Origin: Nomia melanderi
Taxonomy: Eukaryota; Arthropoda; Insecta; Hymenoptera; Halictidae
Assembly (NCBI RefSeq): GCF_051020985.1
Contig: NC_135010.1
Location: 9,546,001 to 9,610,000 of the forward strand
DNA: 64,000 nt
Direction: 5' to 3'
Both the position numbers and the translations under genes were made by a program. Shown here piece by piece: positions 47,597-57,970 of the stretch. Below the pieces are notes generated by a model, which saw nothing but the letters and a program-made list of their open reading frames with translations, did not search any database and had not been told where the DNA came from. Each line of letters begins with the position of its first letter. Within the stretch, counting starts at the first letter, position 1.

Positions 47597-49280
47597 GTAT
47601 CCGGCCGGGAGTAAGCGTGACGGGGGTTCGGGGATGGACTAGGTGCAAACTGGTTCGGCATCGCCGGTTTAGGATGTTCTCGTTGGTTCGATCGCCTGTT
47701 CGATTGCGTTTCTCGGTGTTTCTTGAGTTCATGGATCAGGGTATTTGAAAGATGCAACGATCGGTTGGTAGCTGAAGGTTCATAGACGACTGAATTGCTT
47801 CGGCTTTCCATTACCATCGAAATAGTTCGAATGGCAGGTGGAATATAATCAGATTTTAGGATTAACGATACGTAGGTTGAGCAAGGAAACGATGAAGTAT
47901 TCTTTGAAGTATTTAGAGCTATTGCTGATGGATTCCCCAGGACTAGCAGCCCACGAGGATACAGTGAACGAGCGAAGGCAGAAGCTTCGCGAGGTTCTGC
48001 TGCGCGAGCAGATGAGCCTGACCCGCGAGGTGGTCGATCAGGCCCAGCACGGCGATGACGCGAGGATGGACGAAATGCGGGAGCGGACGGAGCAGCTGAG
48101 GAAGCAGCAGGAGGAGCAGCGTCTGGCGCTGGTGGCTGCGAAAAGGATGCAACAGTACCTGGCCCGGTGTCCCGAGATCCGGGAGCAGATGGCTAAGAAG
48201 TACACGGTCGAGGTGAAAGAGAGTAACCTGATTCAAATGGCGGAGAACGAGGCTAAAAGGCGAGAGAACGAGGAGATAGAGAAATTGTGGCACAACCTGA
48301 TGCTGAGAGACGTGGAAGCGAAGAAGGAGAGGGAGGTAGAGGAAGCTAAGACTCGTTGTCTCGGTGGCCGAGAAGTAGTCATGACTCTAGAGAAGCAGAT
48401 AGCGGGCAAACTGGCCCTGGAGGAACAGAAGAAGCAAATTCAGGAAGAGGACAGGGAGTACGTGGCCTGTCTGAAGGAGGAGATGCGCAAGGAGGAACTG
48501 GAGAGGCTGGAGAACGAGCGTAGGAAAAGGGATGCGTTGAAGAAGGAACTCCAGGGGCAAGTGTTAGGCGCGAAGAGACGACTAGCCGAAAAGGCTCGCA
48601 GAGAGGCTGAAATGGACCGTTTGAGGGACACCTTGGCAGCAGCAGAGCTGGCTAAGGAGAAGAGCAAGATTAAGGAGTCCAGCGTTGTCCTGCGCAGGGA
48701 GCTATTAGCCTATTTGCAGTACCTGGAAGACGTCAGGAAGGAAGAAGCCATGAGGGACGTCGCCGTGGATCGCATCATCGAGGAATCAGCGAAAGAAGCT
48801 AATGCCAGGCGAGACCTCGCGGTGAAGCAGTTCAAGGAAGCTAGGAAGAGAGTTCTGCAGGATGTTCTTCGGGGTCGCGACGAACAAATGGAACTGCAGC
48901 GTCAAAGGGAAAGAGACGAAGAAGAGAAACGCAGGTTGGAGAGGGAGGAGATGGAAAAGGCTATCGAGACAGAGGCAAAGTTGACTATTTACGCCAGACA
49001 AGAGGATAAGGATCGGAAACTACGATACAAACGGGATCTAGAGGAGCAAAGGAAGTGCGCGGACGACTGCCGTCGCCGGGAAGCCGAGGGAACGGAGAAA
49101 TGGTACCGGGAAGAGGCGAAACGGCGGGAAGAGGACCTGAAGCTTACCGACGAGCTGCTGACGGCTTCCGAGGATATCACGCCGCATCCTTTCAAGGTAT
49201 TGCTGAAGCAATGCGCTGCGAGATACGCCGCGGAGAAAGAGGGTCAGTGTTACTGTCCTCCTCCTTTATCCGCGGAGTGA
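47323..49280 (+). CDS. CFAP53: Cilia- and flagella-associated protein 53 (CFAP53/CCDC11) homologue
   Basis: By family knowledge a microtubule inner protein of motile cilia and sperm flagella, needed for axoneme stability; in an insect the expected site is sperm and possibly ciliated sensory neurons. Join 47323-47596 and 47941-49280; the 344-bp intron is GT-AG and both edges split a Gly codon. The product is 537 residues (human 514). It is almost entirely charged coiled coil (Glu/Lys/Arg-rich, about residues 50-505), the trichohyalin/plectin-homology type. Landmarks aligned by eye with the vertebrate protein are the segment VNERRQKLREVLL after the splice, EIEKLWHNLMLRDVEAKKER in the middle, and a C-terminal block DELLTASEDITPHPFKVLL corresponding to the human QVLPQNIHP region. 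The ATG at 47323 was chosen because it opens the exon and gives an N-terminus of about the human length. No signal peptide or membrane segment is visible. Another coiled-coil ciliary protein is possible, but the ordered landmarks favour CFAP53. Confidence 0.88.
47941..49280 (+). CDS. CFAP53: CFAP53 exon 2, with stop
   Basis: The acceptor gattccccag ends at 47940. The exon completes the Gly codon and continues LAAHEDTVNERRQKLREVLL without interruption to the stop tga at 49278-49280. The open frame extends upstream of the acceptor to 47838, but those extra 34 codons do not resemble the family, whereas the spliced join restores the conserved linker between the N-terminal helix and the first long coil. 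The exon encodes residues 92-537. Confidence 0.9.
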
Positions 49281-49291
49281 ACGAGTGAATT

Positions 49292-49297
49292 AATAAA
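49292..49297 (+). terminator. Candidate poly(A) signal 1 of CFAP53
   Basis: AATAAA lies 12 bases after the CFAP53 stop codon. This close to the stop it would leave a very short 3' UTR; the second signal at 49374 is equally possible. Confidence 0.4.
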
Positions 49298-49373
49298 TTG
49301 ATGGGAAACTAGGGAGATAATAGGACACCGTCTTTGTATCAGTAGAATTTTCACAGCTTTGTATTCTTTGTAA

Positions 49374-49379
49374 AATAAA
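49374..49379 (+). terminator. Candidate poly(A) signal 2 of CFAP53
   Basis: AATAAA in the context tgtaaaataaagtcacc, 94 bases after the CFAP53 stop codon. This gives an ordinary compact 3' UTR and is the preferred signal. Confidence 0.5.
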
Positions 49380-52300
49380 GTCACCCAGGAGTACCGTAAA
49401 AATGTGAAAATTACAATTAATGCATTCCTTCTCGTCGGCGACAGGATCCACGATCCACACGTTGATCCACAGCACAGTTGGTACTGCAAGCTCCATCTCT
49501 GGCAGCCGGCGGAACTGTTCAACGCATCCGCGATCGGTATCGCAGGCTCCTGCACCGTTTATCGATCTTCAATTATATTTTTTCCGCGCGGAGCACGATT
49601 TTCGCGAGACCTCGTCCCAAAAGTATTTCGAATACTGTTCAAACAAGGGTGCCGTTCGAAAAAGGATTTTTTAATGCGACGATCGCCGCCGATTCATCGG
49701 TTGTTCCCTCGTGACAGGGTTTGAAACGCGTTTCTGGCGTTCACCCGTCACCGTAGACGATAAATGAATCACGTTTGACGTGCACGCGAGTCGCGGGCAA
49801 TCACGCCGAAATATACTTCGCGGAACCGTGGCCAATACGATTAATTCTGTCATCGAATCGTATCATTATCCACGACGCGGCATCTGGTGCCTCCGGTGTC
49901 TCGGGATCGGAATAATTACGCGGCATGAGCTGCGAAGCGTTACTCGCCGTTCCCCTTCCGACTTTTTTTTATTATTACGCGATTTATATTTCGCTTAAAA
50001 ACGCGTCTCAGTTCGCCGCCTGCGGCTCGATAATTCCTTCTTTCTCCGACCACCGCCCGTCGTCCCTCCCGCCCGCCTTCCTCAGCGTGTATTTACAGCG
50101 CGACGTTAAACTCTCGAGTCTCTTGCAGCACCTCCGGGCAATTGCTTTGAAATTCACGGCGAACCAGTCCGAAGTGCAAATTGACACTCCACTCGGATTG
50201 AATAGCATAACTTGCCCCGGTGTACACCGGGTAGAAACCGTAAATTACCTACGGGTCGTTCGATTATCGGGAAAACACGCGGCCCGCGGTTACACGCGCG
50301 CTTTCGAAGGAGCGAGGTATTAACGAGCGGACTCCGGAAAAATTAATGGTGAATTAATCGCTCGCTGTCCGCCGTGCACGCCGCGTTTGTGGCGGAGCGA
50401 CTGTACGCGGAATGCGTTCCGGTTTGCCGCGAGTTATGTCGAAACTGTCGGGAACATGGCATCGAGCAATGAAAACGAGTTTCTCGTTTAGATAAATGTT
50501 CCTCGAAGATCTCGATATTCCTGTTGTTTCCCGCTCGCGGAATTTTTCGTCCGCGAGCCAACGGATCATCGCTGATGACAGCGCGGTAATCTGTGGCGGT
50601 GTCCGGCGGAAATTCCCACGAACCCGAGTCGTCGCTAGAATAAATTTCCTCGAGTATTAAATTCCTTTTTGAACCGCCCGATATTCGTATGCCGGATATA
50701 TTAAAATATTTTCTGTTGGGCTCCCGACGTATTCCGCAATTTTCATGCGGCGTCTTTGTGTGTACCGTGTGCGGGCTGCGCGGCCATCTTGTCGGGGCAG
50801 CGGAAGACTGATGATTACCATGGCGGTACGATTGGTGTTTTGCCCGGAGCGCTGTGGTTTTACGGAACGAAATATAGAACAGTGTATTGAATTACTTAAT
50901 CTGGAGTTAGCTTATTAACATACTGACTGTTGAATCAGCACTCATCAAAGTCTCATGCGATCGTAATAATTAACGAAACAGAAACTGGAAAGTCGAGATT
51001 TTTCACTGTGATTGTTCCCTTGTTCTTCTTGCATCTCGTGGATGGATGAAAACTTGATTTGTTCAATATGTCGCGAGAAATATTAATGTTTGAATCTATA
51101 CAAAATCTTGTCAACCGAATTCGCGCGACATAGTAGTGAAAATGTCAAGATTCGAAGGGTGAACGAGAGAGATCAAAGTTCGCGCAAGGTGGTCCACATT
51201 CTAGTCGCGACGATGGTACTCACGGGAGCTCGACAGTCTTTTCCACGGTTATGCTAGTCTGTTCCGCGAATGTTAAAGCGCGTGCACGTAGCAGATATTA
51301 CGATACGCGCGGCACGTTTGCCGCGGTTCCGACCCGACTCCGTGGTTATCTTTGTAACGATGGAAAAACCGCCGTCCTCGACGCCTTTCGTTAGCCGCGA
51401 TATCCCCCTTTTATCGGTTTTCTTTGTCTCCTTTTTTTTCCTTTGTACCGCCCTTCTTGTCTTCGTTCCCTCGCGCGTGATCGCCGCGACAGGCTTGATT
51501 AATCGATTACGCCGTCCGGTTCTTTGAACTTGTAAGAGTCCGTAGTTGATCGATGCTTGTCTTTATTTAGACTCGGAATAATTAAAGTAAACGGTAGTTC
51601 CTTGACAACAGCCGGAAGATAGATAGTCCGAGCTCGATTCTTCAACCCGTATACGGGATACTCGAGTTGAGTTATGTTAACCGGGTGATTTGTTCGATCA
51701 TAAATTCCACGCGAACGCGTGTAAAGAGGAATGATCCGAATACATCGAATGGTATTACCGAGTATTTAAAATGATTTGTCGACGACGTTTTACGGCGATC
51801 GTAGCAATACATTCTTTTCACGTTACGAGCCATCGCGACAACTGTTATGGGCATCGCGTGTGTACGCGGAAACTTCGCAATGAAAAATCCCCGTTACTCA
51901 GTAATTTATGCAACGCGTAATTCATAAACCGAACGGTCAAACTATCCCAAGGAGTGATCATAAAAGGATAGCGGAGAACAAAAACGAAACACTTCCCAAT
52001 ACCCGGCGCGCAAAAAGAATCAGCAAGATCTCCACGAGCATATGCGTCACGCAAAGCCGTCCATCGATTTCCTGTCATATTAAGGCTAATCCAGCCAGCC
52101 AGTTGTCAACGCAAGGGGTTAAACCGGCGTACGTCCCAATGTACGCGGGAATGGGCTCGGATTCTGTCAGAGAAATCTCGAATCCCTGCATCGCGAAAGG
52201 AAACACCGATTCAACTACTCCCTGCGCCCCGATGATTATCAGTTCCCGTTGCCGCAGTAGCACGCGCACCCCTAACGACCAGTCCAACGGCGGCGATGGG

Positions 52301-55300
52301 ACGAAAGGGGTTAAAACGGCCAACACTGTTGGCAGTCGATTCAAGCCTATCGCGGTCGGCCGGTGTTCTATCGTCGGTTGCGAGAATTGATCGAACGGGG
52401 GTGGACGAGGTATTGCGGTTTGTCTCGGGGTGCCCGACCTCGGCGAGAGGTTTAGGGGTCGCACAGTTGTCACAGCGGCGGCGGCGATCGCTTTGAGCGT
52501 CGGCCCGAAGGACGCCGGACCTTTTTCTCCATTTTTTCCGTTCCCCGCCGGTGTCTGGCTCGTCTCGCCCTCGGGACACCCGCGCGACGCTCGCGCGCGT
52601 TCCTTTAAGCAGACATCGGATGGGGACGACGGGAGACAAAGGTGGACGAAGGAGCGGCGGGCTCGCGGTCCACGGGAAAAGGAGAGAAACAGAACGACGG
52701 AGGGGACGGGGCAACGACTACACGCGGCGGAGGCGTCGCGCGGGGATCGAAGATCAAGAACAAGGAGAAAAACCGAGGATGAACGCGCGAAGAGGGTAAA
52801 TATCCGGCGCCGGAGGAAAAAGCAGTCGACGGGACGCGTCGCGGGTAGGGGTTCGAGTGGCGGCGGGGGTAATTGAATGGAGAGAAAACGCGGGAGGGGG
52901 TCGACGGTGAGAGGAAGGGGCCAGAGCCGTGAGAGGATTCATTGACGGCGAGAAGAAAACAACGTTTAAGACGGAATAAAGGGGAGGGTTTAAACGGGGC
53001 GCGGCGTGGAATATGAGGACGCGTGAAGGGTGAACCGCTTTTAGAGGGCAGAGGGAGAGGTTACGCGGCGAGGGGACTGGGGGAATCTTCTGCGGGTATA
53101 ATGGGAAGATTAAAAAATGAGGGGGGAGATGTTGAAGCGCTGAGTGCCGGTGGAGGAGTGATTCGAGTGTAGGTGGAAATATAGCGTCGGAAAACCGGCC
53201 GATGGAATTCTTCGATCGGGAGACGCAGAAATGGAACAAAGTTGGCAACGATCGGGAGAAGCGGATACGCTGATAAAAACCGGCTCGAACGAGGCGGAGA
53301 GAGAAAGAGGAATGAGCCGCGGCAGAAGGGAAGGGCGAGGAACGAGACTGGAAAGAGGCAGAAGAGAAAGGAGGAGGGACGGAGGAGATTGCGGACTCGC
53401 AGGGAGCGAATGGACTTCGCCTCTGGGGATGTTCTTTTGACAGTCATGTCGCTGTCGTCTCCTAAGGTCCCCCGGCGGCGTTGCATTAATCTTCTTCTTC
53501 CGACCCCGCCTTATTGAAAATTCTACAGAGCGCTTCACAGTTTTTGCCACCGACCCGCCCTTTGTAGGCTCCGCGCGCCCCCCCTAGACCTCCGGAGGGA
53601 ACGTCACCTACGGGTTCACCTGCGGAGAGTCGATCGTCGCGGCTTCCGTTTTCCGTTTCGCTTCGTTTCGCTGGACGCTGTGTCGGCTAGACGAAAGGAA
53701 ATTCAGAGGCGAGAGGTTTCGCGTGAAATAACGTGGAGTTTGGAAGAATCGAAGTGTGACGCGTCAGCGGAAGCTGGAATTAGAGTGGTTGGTAAATGAT
53801 AATCTGCGAGGGAATATTTTTGTGGATCAGTTGCTTTCGTCGGATGTTTCCTTTCCGTCGCTTGGGAATGTATTTTGACAATACAATGCATTACCTGGGC
53901 CAATGCGAACGGAACAATATTCGTTCATTGAATTCAATTTAAAATCTCCGATCGCGATGGTTAGCTGGACGTTACCAGCTAGGAGGTATTAATTTATAGT
54001 ATCGGTTATAGGATTAAACGCGGTAATCGGTAAACGAGAACGTCTATTAGGTAATCGCCGATAAACTGGCCGAGTGGCTTCCATCGCGCGCGGCGCAGTC
54101 GTCGATGAGCGCAAGAACCGCTCGACACTGTTTTTCGTTGCCGGTTCGGTCGTTGCTTTCGCGTCGCGGGCATTTGTTCGCCACCGTGTACCTTGTCAAC
54201 GTCTTTAAGAGGAAAAATGTCAACCGGCGCGGCCTATTATCACCGCTGCGAGCGCTACACGCTCTTAATTAACATTCCCGCCGCGGCTTTCGGAGCGTTC
54301 GCTCTTCCTCTCGCTCCTCCCTCTGACAACTCGTTTGTTATTTTTAATTCGAATCCTAGATGGTATTAATTCCACCGATGTATCAAAGAACTTTAACATA
54401 CTTGTTTGTTGCCGCATGCGTGTCGTCTATTAGGTTACTTCATTTTTATTCCAGTAAAATCCGTTTCGTATTAATAGCGAACTTCGCTACGTCGCGCGTC
54501 GTTTTTCTTCGATCCTGTAATTTGTTCGCGTGACCGTAGTAAATTTTCATTACCTACGAGCGTAAGAAGCAAAGATATATCATTCGCTCTGTTATTTCGT
54601 GGACCGAGACGATGAAGACCAACCGACAGCTTCCCGACATCGTGATCCGGAGCGTCGAAAGTCTGCCAGTCCGTGGGACGCGTTAATTGCACACACGGTT
54701 TCGCTTTTATTTTTACCGAGTCACCTAGTGTCTTCGACCGGGCGAGACTCGTGTGCCGTCGCGGCACGATCGGAACGCCGTGCTGCCCGAGATAATGGCC
54801 GGCTTTGATTGGCAGTCGACACGCTGGAACCACGTAAGAAATGTTTTATCGGCCGCACAATGGCGCGGAGGTATAATTAGACGCGACCGGGCTGCTCCGC
54901 GAAACACGCTGTCCATCGCCGTCGTTCCATCGACATCGGAACCCGGCCGTCTTTTTTCACTTCGACTCTTCAACTCTTTCAGCGGGGAACATTCTTTTCC
55001 TCGTTAATTAACGGCAATCGATCGTGGAATTAGGATGAATACATTATCGTCCGCACCATCCTCCTTCGTTCCTCGTAACGGATGACAAAAGCAACACGAT
55101 TCTCGCCGTTAAACCTTTGCAATCCTAAATCATCGCAAACTTGACATTTAATACCAATACCTACGTATCTGAACAATTTTCATTATATTTGTAATATCAT
55201 CATTGTATCACATGCGATGTCGATTTTATTGTCTCCCACATGTCTGGAAACACGCAATTAAATCGTTAACAAAAAAATAGCAGCAAGATAACGAAAGATC

Positions 55301-55600
55301 GAGAACAGGTCGTGCCGCGAGGAGTTAATCGACCAAAACGATACGTTTACAAGTCGCGAAAAAAAGAGGGAAGAATGACGAACGGCGAGCGCGCAATGAC
55401 TCATGAATAAATCAACGCGATATGGAATCTGATCGACGATCCGCGGGATGAGCCAGCGAAAACCCGGTTTTTCCGAGCCGCGGCCGGCTCTCCTCCCCCG
55501 AGGCGCGGCGTTTCCGTTGCGAAGGTCTTCCCCGCGATATTTGATCAATAGACTCGAGCAACGATCCCGCGGCACTCGCCCTCGATGGAAAAACAGGCGG
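49380..55600. other. Non-coding stretch downstream of CFAP53; no gene recognised
   Basis: Contains the purine-rich tract listed separately. Other open frames are short and overlapping. Confidence 0.5.
52600..53420. repeat. Purine-rich (G/A) tract, about 800 bp
   Basis: The + strand is dominated by G and A (gagagaaagagg, aggaggagggacgg), giving Arg/Glu/Gly frames on + and Pro/Ser/Leu frames on -. No motif supports a protein. Such tracts can adopt triplex structures and often lie near promoters. Confidence 0.6.
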
Positions 55601-55624
55601 TCGTTTCGAGAAGATTGATCGACT

Positions 55625-55665
55625 CCGGCCACGCACAAAGGGGTAAGTACGTCCAATTTCCATGA
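55625..55665. repeat. Dispersed short repeat, copy 1 of 3
   Basis: Contains cacaaaggggtaagtacgtccaatttccat-like sequence. Related copies are at about 56035-56060 and 56705-56745; the shared core is TCCAATTTCC preceded by GGGGTTAATATA or similar. Confidence 0.5.
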
Positions 55666-56704
55666 AATTGCCGCGCGTTTTCGGTTGCCCGTCTATACGT
55701 GACTCGGCGGGGCACGAAAAAACAGATAATTGGGAATAACAACGCCGAGAAGAAACCGGTCGACGTTGTTGTTCCGATGGAGCGATCGACGTTGCCCGTT
55801 CGGATTGTCGCTGGCCGGCCAGAGGATAATTACAACGCCGGTGCTTTTTGCTTTGACGATTAATAGTTTATCGATAGTATCGCCGGCGAGGCGGTAGAAC
55901 GCGGGGCGGGCTGCGTTTCGCAGTTTCTAGCGCGGCCGCTGATCGATAACGCATCGCCGTTCATATTAAAAATAGAGGAAGAAACAGCCTGTCTGCCGGC
56001 GCGGCGGGAGAAGATTCGCTCAATCTCGCGGGCAAAAAAGCTTAATATATCCAATTTCCGCGCAACAACTCCTCGATATTCTAACCCCTTGCCAGGCCGA
56101 CGAATATAAAACGCAAACCCCGCCGCAATGGCGGAGGGATTTCAGAGAAGAAAGTGGGAAAACGAAGGTGGGCCAAGGCGGAATTGAAATATTCGCATTT
56201 AATATCAAACCGTGATTAACAATTTCTCGTTCGCCTCCCCGTAACTTTCATCGATAGTGACCTATGTATTTCCTACGAAGTAATCCGTAAAACTCGTAAT
56301 TATCCAACGCACAAAAGAACCTCGAAACCTCTCCCCGCCTGCCGGGAGCATTGCAAAAACCATCAAAGATAAAGTAACTCTCGCGACGAAATAAACCGCG
56401 AATATTCTAGGTTGTTTGCGGAACGAGTAAAGGGGGGTCCCGATTTTCCGCAGGTTTCCCAAATAAACTCTCCACCGGCGTAGCGGCGGCACCTTTGTCG
56501 CGGCGGGTCGCAGTCGCGCAGCCATCGAATAAATTCCGAAAGCTGCTGTCCGACGATAAGAGGCCGCCGTTCTCCGGTAACCGAAAACCCTCGTCGCCCT
56601 CCCCGCCCCCTCAATGTAAATAACCCACGTCCATCATATTTTACGGGTGCCGGCGTCGTCGCGATGCAACCCGCTCATCGACAAACGCTTGATTTACCGT
56701 GTCC

Positions 56705-56745
56705 CGTGCCACAAAAGGGGTTAATATATCCAATTTCCATACAAC
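56705..56745. repeat. Dispersed short repeat, copy 3 of 3
   Basis: gccacaaaaggggttaat followed by atatccaatttccat; the closest relative is at 55625, and a shorter relative (aatatatccaatttcc) is at 56044. Confidence 0.5.
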
Positions 56746-57535
56746 GGCCGCCGCTATCTGCTCTTTTCCCCGCCGTCGTCGGCCCAGAAATACGGCGGCC
56801 GTCCGAGCCGTGAAAGGGGTCGACTCCGAGACGAAATAAACCAGGCGGAGCCGAATTGGCGTAAGGGCTGAAATATTCGTTCGCCACACGGCTGGGAATA
56901 ATTGCGAGACGCCGTTGCCGTTCTCCGACCCTCCCGCTTCTGGAATTCCCCTTGCACACCCCCACCCGCTACTTTTCCTCTCCATTTTCGAAATGAATCG
57001 CGCGCCCCCCTGGAAGCTACAACCCCTCGATACGCTTCCCCGACACTCCCACCGTGGAATCCTTTTTTTTCTATGATGAATAACGTCTACGGGAAAAAAG
57101 GAGAAGAAAGTGGCTCTCTCCCTCGGACCGCCCGCTGCAGGAACAACGTTACCAATTTCCCGGCGCATTAACGCCGGATTAACTCCGCCCTCCGCTCTCC
57201 TGCGAGGGTTCCGCCGCGGCGGAGGGACGAGCCCTCTCTTCTGCCCATCTTTTCCCGCGAGTCACGACGTCGCGACGCGATGCGACGCGCTTATCGGGCA
57301 TCGCGCGACGTCGACGTCGCGACCCTGCAGTGCTCGTGCACGACAGACCGGGGGAGGGCTTATCGATAAGGCTGATTGATAACGCGCCGCCCGGCTGGGC
57401 GTCTCGTGGACCCGACTCTCCGAGGCGGGCTTCGTGGATCCTAATGAGTAGACTGAATTCTTATGCGAAAGAAGCATTTTTGATGGCGGTTTCGAGGAAA
57501 GAAGATTGGAGGAGGATTTTGCTTATTAACATGTT

Positions 57536-57729
57536 GAACGCCGCGCGATTCTATAGAGGAAAATACGCAAAATGGGGAAAATACGATATTAAATCATTTC
57601 GTTGAATTGCATTATTATTATTGCGTGTTCATCTAGAATATCACCGCGTTATGTAGTATTATTTATAATATAGAAGTGTTTTGAAGTAATCTACGTTTAA
57701 TTGAATGGACTATAGTAATTCGATTCGTG
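57536..57729 (+). mobile_element. TTAA-type MITE, copy C (3' end replaced)
   Basis: Left end TTAACATGTTGAACGCCG; the interior matches copies A and B as far as ACTATAGTAATTCGATT. The expected right terminus is missing: at 57730 a new TTAACACGTTGACTGCC end begins, so another element seems to have inserted into or joined this one. Confidence 0.75.
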
Positions 57730-57970
57730 TTAACACGTTGACTGCCAAGCGAATTTCGAACGTTTTATGTAGCAATAAATATTCTCTTATAACAGGAGCA
57801 AATGGTATTAGAAATAATTATTCATGATTTGGTATCACGGTACTCGTATTATGCTATCATCCGGCTATTCGTTTTACATGAATAGTTTCAATCGATACCA
57901 ATTTTATTATTGCGATTCTATTTAAGCAATTTGGAAGCTTAGGTCATCAGTGACCACCGTGATCGCGCCT
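57730..57970 (+). mobile_element. Second TTAA-type element end (TTAACACGTTGACTGCC)
   Basis: The first 17 bases resemble an end at about 8487 (TTAACACGTCAACTGCC). The interior is AT-rich and unlike the A-D family. The right end was not identified. Confidence 0.45.

Noticed and set aside
47838..47940. Upstream extension of the long CFAP53 exon frame to 47838
   Set aside because: The splice from 47596 to 47941 joins a split Gly codon in phase and restores the expected family linker; the extension has no resemblance to the family.
53061..53550. Minus-strand 140-codon frames rich in Ser/Leu/Pro
   Set aside because: They are the complement of the purine-rich tract and occur in two overlapping frames, so composition explains them.
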